Below, in pieces: positions 23,101-36,100 of a stretch of DNA of 64,000 nt. The stretch's first letter is position 1. Every line of letters starts with the position of its first letter. The notes below the pieces were generated by a model. It was not told the origin of the DNA. It saw only the letters and a list, made by a program, of their open reading frames with translations, and did not search any database. The translations under genes were made by a program, and so were the position numbers. The stretch lies in NCBI RefSeq assembly GCF_030848805.1, contig NC_092362.1:496001-560000 (forward strand), in the 5' to 3' direction. The stretch is from Temnothorax longispinosus. Lineage: Eukaryota > Arthropoda > Insecta > Hymenoptera > Formicidae.

Positions 23101-26100
23101 TTGAAACAGTTTCGTACATGTACACTTCTTTATATAACTCCTTGACTCTTTAAAACGCAAAGAGTGTATGATAAGCGGATTAGCTGTGTATAAGATGTCC
23201 CAGAACGGTTATCGATTTTCTTTGAACAAAAGCGAAATTGTAATTTCAACTGTTTCAATTCTTTCAGACAATTAAAATTATAAATGTGTATATATATATA
23301 TATATGTATGAAGAAAATCACTTAAAACTAAATGTTCAAGCTACAAGTTTTTCTTACGAAAAGTGATCCCAAATTGGATAATTCCTTAAAAGAAGAAAAA
23401 AAGCTTTGTTAAAATGGGAATATCCTGTGCGCAGTTAAATCGACCGTCATACCGTTTTAGATCAACATGACAATTGCACTGTAAATCCCATCATCATCTA
23501 AGGCTGAATGTACACCCTCGATAATTGTATTTTATAGCCTCGGCAATTTTTCGTGTCATTACGAATCGTTTTCTCGCCGAAACTCATTATTGTAATCGAG
23601 CCGGACAACACTTAACATTTTATAAAGCGTCAAGTATTCAATTCGAAATAACGTGGATTCATCTATTCGGACGGCAGACCGTTGACGAGGAGCAAAAAGT
23701 ATAATTAAGGTTCAATCGCTTGTTACAACGTGTTTAACGCGAACACTATATACTGCTTCCTGCCGCCGAGCTTCTTCCGTTAATTAACTGTCCGAGTCGC
23801 GTGCGGTCGCGACACAGTTATACATACATGCACGCGCATAAATCACACACACAGTTCATATCCGGGATTGAAACCGGTAGAACCTCGTTGGTTTCAGGAT
23901 TCCCATATGCTATAGATGCGCGTAAATGATCTCCGTGGGTGTAATGTGACAATGATGTAAGTCAATTTTTTGAGAATACTTAATGTAAAGCCTCTCTCTC
24001 TAGCTAATTTTAGGATCGTAAGTAATTTATAGTAATATTACAAATCGTAGGAATATTAATAAGGAATAATAATATTAGCGAAGTAAAATAGGCTGTTATA
24101 TAGAGTGAAAGTTATGTTTCTGTAAAGAGACAATCTAAAACTATATAATTACGCCCGATATAATTGCGTAAGGAAATTGTAATGAGATTCTTTTTTTTCT
24201 TTGTTTAATTTCTAACGGCTTGTGCGTCGAGCTTGTGTCTATAGCATCAAGAATTAAGAACATTGAAATTATACCGGCTTCAATTCTCGATCCATATTGC
24301 GCTCGTTGTCTTGGTTCTCTGTGCGCTACGTGACAATTCATTCGAAATAAATCTTGACGAAGTACCGAGCACCGTTGCGAGTCTTCTTATGACAAAGTCT
24401 ATCCTTCATTTCGATGTCGATTACTTACATCTTTTTGATAATTCCTTTCTTTTTTATTTTTTAAGGACCGGTAACACCTATTCATTTGGAATTATTTTAT
24501 AATTATTCCTCGCATTTTTCTGTCATTTCTTATCCAGAGTACAGTGAGTTCTTTTACGTTAGTCGGTCACATGCGACGATTATAAATCCGCAAAATTCTC
24601 TCACCTGTAATGCGAACGATATGATTTTGTAAACAAAAGCGAGGTAAGTAAGAGCTAATAATTAGCACTCGTACTAGACAGTAATTCAAATTATTTAACG
24701 AGTTTGCAATCATCTTTAAAAATCAATTCTGAAATTTTATTTCTTTACATTACGATTATAGGGCCTCAATTAAACATCTGTTTTCACTTGTGCGTTATTA
24801 GCTCTGGGTTAGCTCTATCGTTATCTGTGAAAAGAACGCGGAAGGTGGTCATCTCCGATCCAGCATTCCAACGTTCTCTCCAGTTCGGGCGCTATCGAGG
24901 AGATAACGATCTCGCGTTACAAATGATCGAGGCTGTCCCGAAGGAGCGATTCGGATCGGCGAATACGGGACACGCTCCGTGTCCTATTCGCTCGCGTTCC
25001 CGTCGAGCACTCCCCCGAGTGAGCCGTAAAAGCATAGGTACCTCGGCGCGGAGCCGCGCAAATAAAACCGTATCGTATCCCGCGTACGGCACACCGGGTA
25101 TACGCGGCGATCCGGCTTAAGTGATTGCTTCTCTTCATTAGAGCTTCGGGCTCGCCGCCTCTCTCCCTCTCGCGAAGTCGAAGTTGAGGGACAGGTGTGG
25201 TAATGGCCCGTATCCGAGCTCTCCGCTTAACCCACCCCTACGACCGTCAGTCGATTTAGCTTGCTACCACCCCCTTTCCCGCCGCCGAGCCAACCTCTCC
25301 CTCCCCCACCCCCTTGGAACTATTACGCGAATTGATTCCGCATCGGATCTGTCCGGAGGGGCGGAAACTCGCGTTTAGCTCCTCGTTTCCTCCACTTTTC
25401 TCGCTCCCGCTCTCTTTCTCTCCTACTTTATCGCTCTCTTCTCTTTTCTTATCGCCGGCGCGTGACCACCCTCGGTCCATTTGCGTGCATCTCACCCCCC
25501 GTCGTAAAGGCTGCATTCCCTGGATTATCGGGGCTTCCGTCGGGGCACGAACGACGTTCGTGGTATCGAGAAGGGTACGCGGATGATCGTGCGCAAATCG
25601 ATTAATTCGCTGGAGAACAGTTGCAAGTTCTTTTAGCATAAGCGGATGCTGCGTTTAGGATCGGACCTTCGACCGTATCACAGAACATTTAACTGGAAAG
25701 AACGATTATGTAGGATCTGTTTTACATAACGAGAAATAAGACAAATTCATTAGTTATTAAATAAATTGGAGACACAAGTCAGACTTTGATTACCTAGGAT
25801 AGAAAATAACTCCAGTCTTTGTAATACGTCATTAAAGATGGATCTACTATAAAAATTACTTTCTTAATCCACGTGGTATTCTTCGAATAAAAGTTTCACT
25901 CTATCCAGACAGTATACTGAATCTCTTTAGACAGAAACATCATAAACAGTCGATATGCGACCAGTTACGGCCTGTTTAATTTACCGTGTTTCGAGATGTT
26001 AGAGAAGAAAGATCAACTGGCGGCGATCGAGCTGGTAATTCCTCTCGCGAGATAAACAGCATCCAGCAGCAGGTCTCTACGATATCGCGATTTACGGGTA

Positions 26101-28199
26101 GTTGGGTTCGGTGTATACACGCCGCCACGCGCGTTGCATTAAATAATAATGCCAGTGATTGCTGTTGGGTGCCCACCGAGGCAAACTGCAAGCTACAAGA
26201 ACGGCGAGGAGGGTATGGGTAAGGGGGAAAACGGAGAAGACGCTGCTGCCTTTACACCCCCGCCAGATATATCATCGCCTGGCAGTTATGTGTGTCATGA
26301 ATTTTAGATTATCCTTGGATTAGATTAAGGCACGCGGGGGCGGCCGGAAAGAGCAAGCGGCCCCTTGGCCCGCCAGTCAGTGCGCGGGGCTGAATTATTT
26401 CCAAATCTCGCGCAGCATCCGTCCCGCCCCATCCCCTCGATCGCGCACCGCCGGAATTGCAGGATTGATCTGTTGCCGCGAATTTTTCGCCGATGATCCG
26501 ACCGGGCGTTAGCGAATTTCCAACGATAGTCCTCGAGCTGAACGATAAAATGATTTAACGTCAAGAGATATGCAATCAAATTCTATTCGAAGGGAATTTC
26601 AAACGTCGTAAAAAAATATTTATCAAAGACAAGAGATAATTCGTGTTTTAAGTAAGTTAATTACTGTATTAAAAGTTTTTGGTTTCAGATAGAAGTATAG
26701 AGAAATGTCAAGTCTATCTTGATCTTTTAGGGACATAAATTTTTTAAATAATCTTATTACTTACTTTTTTAAAAATAATATTACTGCTATTATTTTTACG
26801 TCTCCGATCTTATGCAACGTCTTCAAGAAATCTCGACAAGTCGTCTCTCTCCCCGCGCACTTCTCGATTATTCCCCGTTTCATCCCCTCTGAAGAGACAA
26901 GGGGGCGGAGATAATTGATGATGGTAGCTGGTTTTCGCGGGACATTATATCGCAGTTACGAGTTTCCGTTCCCCACTCGCGCGCTACGAATGCGCAATGT
27001 GCGAACAACAGGATCTTTCGCTATAGTGGGGAGAATACCCCGAGGGTGGTTCCCACCTCTCGCTGGCCCCACGTGACCCCGGCCAGACAAACGACGGCCA
27101 ATTTACGAGCAATAGGAAAAACTTCTTAAAACTCGGATTAAAATGAGCGAAGGGGGGTGAGAGAGAGAGAGAGAGGAACATCCCTCGGCGCCCTCCGAAT
27201 TATCCCGGGGATACGAGAGGGTTTTATTTTATTCCAGAAAGCGTCACCGGGGGTGGAAGGGCGAATACGACCCTTGGCCCTGGCCTTGCGCTTTTATTAT
27301 TATCTTCCTATCTGTGAATGAGGTGGAGCATCATTATTTTCACCGTTAATTTACGTAGCTGCTGCAAATTATTGTAACTTCTACTATTTCCGTTTATTGC
27401 TATCATCGCAAAGTCAGTGATTGTCGATGATAACGATAAGACCCGTCTTTATATTGCTCCGCTTGAAAACCTAAAAAGATCAAATATATTTAAATAAATA
27501 AAGAAAAACTATTCAAATTATACGTCTTCTGGTAGAAGTATCTTCGATAACTAACACTTAATTAAAATATAAAGGGAGATATGTTCAGCGCTACACAACG
27601 CGTTCTTTCTATAACGTCACAAGAACTCTCGGTGATTCTTTACGAGAACTGACAGGGAAAATAGAACACATTTTCGCGTCCATTACTCCTCCGGGACGGA
27701 GTAATAGATGACAATTTGATCGCAAATCGCTAAATGAATTACACGGGCGGCTGAACACGGGTCTATCGATTTTTTTACATAAACAAATCGCCCCAATCGA
27801 TTTAGCTTTTCAACGATGAGATTTGCAACACAAGTGGCGAATGGATTCAATTTCAATACGTATGTAGCAGATAATTAATTATATTTAAAATATCTTTACT
27901 TATAACTGAATTAATTCTAATCCAATGAAAATCTGCTAATCTATATATTCAAAAGCTTTATCGTGAAAAAGAGATGTTGGTTTATGAGACCGTAAGTCAC
28001 CGTTGCAGAATCAATCCTGCGGTCGTAAAAGGACCGAATTATGGGCTTTCCTATTTTATATACAACGCTCATAAAAAGTTCAACGTATATGGGTCGTATA
28101 TACGTTGAAGCGGTTACTGTGCGCCGGCGTTCTTTTTAATTAAAGTCGCTAATCAAATCACGGTCACGCGACGTTGCTTCGACCTATCGACGCACGCGG

Positions 28200-28730
28200 A
28201 TGAGACGATAACGACGCCCCGGGGATGGCCGGAATAAATCCGTGTTAACGCGATTACAACCCTCCTCCGAGATGCATGATTGATTTATCTGCGAGAATGC
28301 ACTGGAAGACGTTTCATCGCGATTTGATATAGCGGTAAGTTTCCGCAACACGTCCTCGACAAACACTAATATATCCTCGTGCTATATATATAACAGCAAT
28401 ATTTAACATCCAGAACGTCTCACCCTTCTCTCAGCGAATTTTCCGTATTCGAGGAGTATCGTAAAAGTCCTTAATTTCTCCCGCTAATGAATAGATGAGA
28501 AACAAGAATCGCGCCCCACGATTTACGCGGAGATAAGTCGGACGAATTACCGGACTGGAGGAACGCGCGACTTTCGGAGCACCTCGTCCTCCCTTCTGAG
28601 GGCAAGGGGTTCCGGGACAATAACGGCGCCCCGGGGACGACCGGGGTAACGCGATTACGCGGCGTGGCACGGCACGGCACGGCACAGCCACCGCTCGAGC
28701 GGTTCGCCCCGGCTTGATTTATCCGCGTAG
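28200..28730. repeat. Degenerate direct duplication about 410 bp apart
   Basis: The block near 28208-28255 (ATAACG, CGCCCCGGGGATGGCCGG, TAACGCGATTAC) recurs near 28620-28660 as CGCCCCGGGGACGACCGG and TAACGCGATTAC. Both are followed at a distance by TTGATTTAT(C/T)(T/C)GCG (about 28280 and 28713). In the second copy a (GGCAC)n run at 28664-28686 intervenes. It is non-coding. Confidence 0.6.
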
Positions 28731-28916
28731 CCGCGCGTTATTGCATTAGCGCCCCGACGGCGATGCTGTCCGCCGTCCCCCGCTCGCTCGCTCGCTCGCC
28801 GGCGACGAACGCGAGAAATCGTCCGGCGTCCGTCCACCCGCCCGTGAATCATCTACGAGAGTTATGTCTTCCAAGCCGCTGCCAAGACGCGGCGATCTAT
28901 AATTCCCGCCAGCGGT

Positions 28917-29230
28917 TGGTCAGCGATCCTGGCGCGTCTTGGAGTTTCCCCATATTCCCTCGTGGACTAATATCGCCGGTAAGAACTGTTGCGACCGAAA
29001 TCTACTCTTGGTAACGACGCACGGTTCCTTTTACGATGATCAGTGATCTTGGCATTTCCCGAATTTCATCGTGGACTGATACCGCCCGTGGAAATTGCTT
29101 TTGCGACTTAAATCTATTCTTAGAGACGCGATTTAAGATCCTTTTTATACAGCTGGTCAGTGATTTCGATGCGTCTCGTTTCTCAAACTTTCTGGTCGGC
29201 GTCGACAATAGCTGCGTTCGTCAACAAAAC
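28917..29230. repeat. Degenerate tandem repeat, unit about 120 bp, about 2.5 copies
   Basis: Units begin near 28917, 29037 and 29155 with GGTCAGCGAT / GATCAGTGAT / GGTCAGTGAT. The first two also share TTTCC...TCGTGGACT(A/G)AT, TTGCGAC, AAATCTA(C/T)TCTT and ACG...TCCTTTT blocks in the same order. The third breaks off after about 75 bp. Confidence 0.75.
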
Positions 29231-29232
29231 GT

Positions 29233-29290
29233 ATTTTAGAAAATGTTTTAGAAAATGATATTTTAGAAAATGATATTTTAGAAAATGATT
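29233..29290. repeat. Short tandem repeat TTTTAGAAAATGATAT
   Basis: Three to four copies of a 16-nt unit, directly after the 120-bp tandem repeat. Confidence 0.85.
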
Positions 29291-30198
29291 TTCTTTGATC
29301 TTAACTCATCAAAATATTGGACGCACCTTGACACATCCTGTGTTTCCACGTTGACAATAAGTATCACTTGGACAAACGTTCTGTTTAAATGTGCCTTCGC
29401 ACGCGTGAGCATACACAGAGCTATGTTTAACTTCCGCTCCGAACGAACGCCCGCTAACATGAGATGAGAACTGGTTCAAGAATTGGTGACTATAAACTTT
29501 ACATTAATGTGTCGCACCTTCCTAAGACATCGGTGCTGATTAAACTTCGCGGTTTTACATCACAGTTCTTCGACACAGAGTACGCTAATCGACATACAAG
29601 CGAGATTCCCGATTCAGTATACATTATGTATGTTACATGCTTCCCGTCGCACATATCCTTTACTTTATACACATTGAATGTCCTTTGTACTTCTCAGACT
29701 CTTCGGCACGTCGCGGATGAAGAGATGCGCGTGTGCCGCTTTTAATACTCTATACGCGAGCGAGTTCCTGCACAAAACAACAACGACGTGCGCTTTATAA
29801 CTTTAACCGTGTATAACAAACAACTGCGCGACGTTTTCAATACCAGAATAATACAAAGGAAAAAAAAAGAATACAATTAAAATTTCTTGAATTTGGATTA
29901 AAGTTTTCACTCAGAAAAGATATAGATCTATATTTGTGCCCGTTTGTAGAGTTTTAACGAGCGCCGACAACGATTCACTTTGACGTAAAATAAGCACCTT
30001 CTTTACTGATATTCAAAAATTGAAGTCACCGCGATCACACAATATCGGTCCACTGTCCTTCCTTCGGGTCGCTCAAAGTCACATTTCGATGAGAGTACAG
30101 ATCCTCTCTAAACTCGGGTGTACTCACCGTCAAGACAACCCGCACCTCTTCATCCCCGTCGAATCCCTCTTCGTCCAAGACGTACCACGCCGCGGACC

Positions 30199-33100
30199 TT
30201 ACGCGGGCCTGTCGAGCCCTAAGGCCTCCTGGTGCCGTCTCGCCTTCAGTCTAAGGTCTGCGATGCTGCTGTTCTTCGAGCGAGCCGCCGCGGCGGCCAG
30301 TGACGCCGCCAGGCTCAGCGGATGAGGAGGATGACCGGCCGACGACGTCGGGGGCGGCGGTGGTGGCGGCAGACAGAAAAGGCCTCCGGCCGCCGCATAG
30401 TGCAGCACTGCCGGGTCGAAGGCTGATCCCACTGTGACGTTTGCGGCCGTTCCCTGCATCGGCGGATGTAACCTGAGGGCTGGCAGGTAAGGTGCAACTC
30501 GACATGGTTCCAACGTCGTCGGCGGGCTGCGCGGCGCCAGCACCATGCTCCCGGCGACGCCTGTGAGAAAATTTAATTAGAGCCAAATATATTAATTATA
30601 AATATATTAATTATAACAAGAAAGAAAAAGAAGGAGTCCTATCAATTTTTTAATCAGGCAACAAATGCGAAATTATCTCACAATTATCAACGTTGATTGA
30701 AATTATAATCATTTTTTCTTGTACCATACTTGACATTACTTGATTAATTATCATATGTCTCGTTTAATTAGAAAAGATTGATATTTAGACTAAAAAGAAA
30801 ATGAAAGCTATGTCCGCTGTGGAGTTCCGTTAGCGGCGTGTTACCTTTGTGCAACTGGCTCTCGTGTTTACGACACTTGGCGCGTCGATTCTGGAACCAG
30901 ACTTGTACCCGCGCCTCGCTGAGACCTAGCCGCTGGCTCAGCTCTTCCCTCATAAACGCGTCGGGATAGTGCGTCTCGTCGAAGAGCCTCTCGAGCTCGG
31001 CCAGTTGCTCAATGGTGAAGTTCGTCCGCGATCTCCTCTGCTTGCCGTTGCCACTTCCGTTGTTCCGGCAATTGGATCCTACAAATTAATTATTGCTCAA
31101 GTAAATTCTTGCGTAAAATTGTTAAAAGATAATTGTACGCTATATTTATAGGATAGAGTGCTTTTTCGATTACGTTGCAAAATTATATATCGTTACAGCG
31201 TAAAAGGATGAGTTTTCCTCTCGTTGTTAAGGAATGCTTTCGGCGAAACAGAAATCCGAATGCCGTGAGTCATCGTCGAAGATGTGTAGCGGGTAACAGG
31301 GAAGGTTTTCGTCGCGCGATGATTAATTCACAGGGACAAATGCGCGCCGCGAGCCAGAACGACCGGGGCCGGGGCGACCAGTGTGCTACCGAATTGATCT
31401 TTGCGAATCGTTCACGGGCCATTTCTTCCAGTCTGGGCGCCATCAACATATATCTCGCCACCTTATGAGAATCTTATTCAAATCGAGATGCCGGTCGGCG
31501 TCTCTAATTGGATGACATTAGGACAAGCGTATTCCACGCGAGGGAAACGCGACAGTTATTTCTTCCCACACGCCGAAGAACTATAAAAGTAAGCACGGAA
31601 TTCGAGAACCGCGTAACGCGGCGCGGTGTATATCAACCGCTGTGTTAAACTTGTGCGCCAGATTGCGGGGTCGCATCAAGAGCGCATCTTCACGCGGAAG
31701 ATTTCATCGGACAGATGCAGAAAGGCGAAGGAGGAGGGTGATTAAGGTGAGAGGGTACGAGCTCGCCCTCCCCCTCCCCTCCCCCCGTCTAGCGGAGAGA
31801 GTAGGGATGACTAACGACCTGGTATAAGACTGCGTAGCTCACCACTTTGCTAAATTATATAAATCACATCCCCTTCGTCAAGGGCTCTTACGCGAGACAC
31901 TTAATCCACCTTTGTCCCTCCCTCTCTTCCTCGCGATGCGCCCCCTTCCAAGTTTTCCTCGCCTCCTTCTCGTCGGCAACACCTCGAAGAGCCGTAGTAC
32001 CGTAGTTACTTTACATTAAGCGACCATTAATTAAATCGTATGGCCGTTAATTATCCGAGCGTCTCTCTAACTCGCGGCGATGCTTGCGGCCGCTCTATAC
32101 GACGCGCCAAGAAAGTTTTTCGCTTCGGAGCATCTTTTCATCCATCCTTCAGGATAATTATCCTTCCCCTAATCGAGATCTTTACATGCGCTTTACATGC
32201 TTTTGTAACATTAACGATTGTTTAAAATAAAACTGAGAATTATGAACTGAGCCAAAAGTCCGGATTTAATTTATTAACAATAAAAAATTCGTGAAACAAG
32301 AAGTAATCTGTAACTTTCTTTCAGAATAGTTATTCTATTTCTTGCTAGTTTTTACATTATCAATCATTTCTATAGAATTAAGAACGTCTTAAGAATCAGA
32401 TTATTATGTTTGGATTTCATTCGCTAATTCGCGGGAAAATGTATTAAACGCAAATGAGAGTCGAGAAACTGGTAAATTGCGTTTTTATCGGAATATTCTG
32501 CGGTGTCGCTTTCCACGGATAATAGAACGGCCGTGCGATTTATCTGGAAACGGAGGCAAAAAACGAGAGACGCGCTCCGCAGTCCACGTCCGTTTGCACG
32601 CCGGCGCGATCGCCATGCGGCATTGCGTACGGCGTACGGCGCTTTAATCAATTAGCGCATATCCGCGTAATCCAATCTGAGCCCTAGGCAGGGTGTGCGG
32701 CCCGCATCCATATGTACAGCGGTGGTTTAAAACCACCTCCCTCCCGTATACGCCAAAATAACTCGCGCGGTTTTCGACGCCCCTCGTCCGCACAGCATTG
32801 TTAGCATAAGCCACGGCGCAACACACACGCGCGTTGTCGCAGTCATTAACTCGAACGTGCCGGCCGTTTATTACCGTGTGTACCGTAGAAACCGGGAGAG
32901 GGGGAGAGGGGGCGAAAATCGGCATCGTTTGAATTCATAGGTATCCTTCTCATTTTTCATAAGCATTATACTTTCTGAAAAGAGAACAGTAAATTAGTAC
33001 GATTACGTGTTACAATAATTATTCTTACAATTTAGTTTCGTACACCTAATTTTTTTAATTTAGTAAATTATAACTTATGCATAATAGTTTTGGCGAGCCT

Positions 33101-36100
33101 TCCTGCACATCTCCTAATAAAATTGAATAAAGAAAGAATGACGATTATCGCAGCACTAAAGTGCTGATCGTTGACGTTAACTTCGGCAATCGAAATTCTG
33201 TGAATCCATAGGTATCTTCCAAGTCCCATAACACGTTTCTCCAAATCTACTTGGCCAAACTACCTGAGTATATCCCGAGCGTCTCGATCCGAGGTGCAAA
33301 ATCGTAGTTGCTGAACGTTATCCGATACCTCGTAGAGAGATCGAGACGGCGAGAGGGATCGTCCTGCGGGACGAAGAGGGGAACAGATAACCGAACTCTG
33401 CTACTGGAAAACCCAAAGCAATCACACTCGGACGCGAGGGGTCACTAATTCAATTACTAAGAGCGCTGCCCTCTTGGCCTGATCCAGTTAAGCCACCCCC
33501 GAAGAGCTACCCCCCCCCCGGACCGACCGCCACCTTGGCTGTACTATTTTTCTCCCTCCAAAACGAGCCGAGATATCACGGCCATTAGACGTATAAAAGC
33601 GTCGTCGTATCCCAGCGTAGCCGCTGCATATGGCACACGGTCCCCATAAATACGCAAGAAGCAAGGGGGTTTAAGGCATGCAATCACTTATTGCTTAATG
33701 AAGCAAAGTGGCCCGCGTGCCGGCCGTACCCTCCGAGAAGTTTAACCCCTTGTCGCATAATTCTTTTCGAATCTCAGGGCAATCACGGACACTGTTCGAC
33801 AATGTAAAAGAACATTTTTTCAATTAAGTCCTTCATTCTTTTTAACGATCTAGTTTAGACGATTAGATTTAATCGTCAAGCTCAAATATATTTAGCCGTA
33901 GTTTGACGTTACAGCTTGTGTACCATTTTCCCAAGTGAACACTTAATCTCAATACTTTCCCATTTTACTTGTGTGAATATTTTTTGAAAGCTACAATTTA
34001 TCATTTTTGTATTGCGACTTATCGCGAGAACGTTTGGCGAGAAGTTAGAACGTAAATACGAAGGGAGCTCTCTCTCTCTCTCTCTCTCTCTCACATTTTT
34101 CCTAAAGTAGCGGCCGCGCACCCTCCTATCATACTTCAAGAAACTCGCGCCCCAAGTGCCATAAATATACGTACGAGCGCATGGGCCTTTGACCAGCGGT
34201 CAAGCACCAACACTTACGGCAATCGCGGAAAAACACGGGCGACTGAAGACCGATGGGCGCGCACGCCACGCTAAATCGTCGGGAGAGGCGAAATGTGCTT
34301 TGGAGTATCGCATCGCTGGGAGTGCTCGTTTCTGAAAAGCTGCAAGGCTCGTGATGGTATTATCTACAGAACTTGAGGAAGTATCTATGAAGCCTCCATG
34401 CGTTTCACATTAATGTGAAAACTCATCAAAATATTTTATTCGATATTAGAAAGGAATAATGCGATGATATATATACCAACCGATAACCAGTCTCATTATC
34501 CAGTATTAGAATCATTATAATTTTATGAAATAAAACCTCGAATTTCTGATCTGCTTGTATCAGTAAACAAAGTAGGTGTGTAATCAGACGCAATCTTCTA
34601 ATGAGCTTTATACTGAAGATCTCGCTGCGTTTCCTCTATCCTCGTTATCAAAACCTGTCAAATTTTTAAGCTATTAAAAACCATCATCTTCGATTAACAA
34701 CATTATAATGAATGTCGATTGTTACGGAAAGTGACCGCAATTTAATCTCGGCGTGGAACGTACGTGAGAGCTATACGGCGATTTAATTAATGTAGCGTAA
34801 GAGGATCGTACGGAGGCGATCAGCGCCTGCAAGGTGCATTAATATTTATTGCTTCACGCCCTTTCTGGTACGCCGGATGTCCCTCTCTCCTCCCCCGGTC
34901 GGGCTCCTGGGCGAATATTTACGGTTTTACTTTCGCGGCCGCGATGGCTGCCGGCCGGGTAGATTGCTTTTTGATTTGCGCTTAATCGGAAAAAGTTATG
35001 GGCCCTCGAGAGATAGGCGAGCTGCCGGTGGTGCTGCAGCCAGCAGCAGCAGCAGCAGCCACCGCGCTTCTCGTCGCTCTCCCCCGGCCCCCCGCCCCCC
35101 GTTTAGGGGGCGTACACACAACTAACGCGGCGGGCCGCATATTAAACCATAAATTCATGGCGCCGCGTCCTGCCCGCTCGGCTCGCTCGAGTTATCGCGC
35201 GGGGAAGCGTGCGTGGCGTTACTTCAACGCCGCACGCTTTTTATAACGTGATCGCCGTCGCGTCGATTCGACCCTTCGTTCGTCCGCCTCGTTTCCATTC
35301 GCTCTCCCTCGTTACTCGCGCATGCGATAGTTTCGTCGCACAGACCAGTTGTCCCATGGCGATTGACCGATTGCTACAAAATTAATTTGTAGAATTTAAC
35401 AGACTCGTTCGGAAACAACGTTTGAGGTGGAATTGAAGCGATATTGAGGCAATTGCCGGCTAATGACTCATCAGATGGACAGAAATCGAATGTTGCCTTA
35501 TTGAGAGATAAATCACAAAGATTTTAATAGAAGTAATGTCCGAGATATTGATATCAGCAAGTTGATCTCTGAGTTTTCAAATGAGAGACAGTTAAAACGT
35601 CTGTGAAGTTGGCCCCCTTTTTACAAAATTCGAAACAAATTCATTAGGATTCTGGATGCCCCAGCAAGAGTTCTCTATCGATTTTAGAAAAAGTTTAGAA
35701 ACAGTTATAGCGAACTTTCAATCTTTTGGACGAAACAATAAGTGATCTTTTCTATACAAATTTTTCGCATAAAAATGACTTACGCGCAATGTCCCAAATT
35801 TTTCGAAAACGTCAGAAAATAACACTATCCGAGAATAATCCTTATGAATCGATTCTTGTGAGAGTGGTTTACTTTTGTTAGAGGCACTTTCCGGTCTAAA
35901 GGAGAATCGAAGTAATTTCATCTTTCAGTGCTCGGCGGAGCGAGTGTTTTATCGAAGATGACTCGGCTCGTGAGCGAAATCGCCGATCGGGTCGCCGATC
36001 GTTACATTGCGAACGGTCAGCTATTCCCAATCACTTGTGAGCTTTATTGGACGACGGCCTGAATTATAAACGAAGATCGAATCCCTCCGGTGCCTGCGAC

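Larger units (their letters stand above)
18498..30198. other. Gene-poor interval: TNPO1 3'UTR, intergenic DNA and SHOX 3' flank
   Basis: No supported coding exon in 11.7 kb on either strand. The left part (18.5-24.6 kb) is AT-rich with microsatellites and TATA-rich runs and may be partly long 3'UTR. From 24.8 to 29.8 kb there are alternating CpG-rich and AT-rich blocks with degenerate duplications (28.2-29.3 kb). The right end must include the 3'UTR of the SHOX gene on the minus strand. An open frame at 24263-24502 has a hydrophobic start but no ATG and no family match. Confidence 0.6.

Noticed and set aside
24263..24502. Frame with a signal-peptide-like start (hydrophobic LVVLVLCAL)
   Set aside because: No ATG start, no supporting exons or family match; probably TNPO1 downstream sequence.
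24704..25120. 138-codon plus-strand frame
   Set aside because: Low-complexity, crosses an AT-rich to GC-rich boundary, and its overlapping minus frames look equally plausible.
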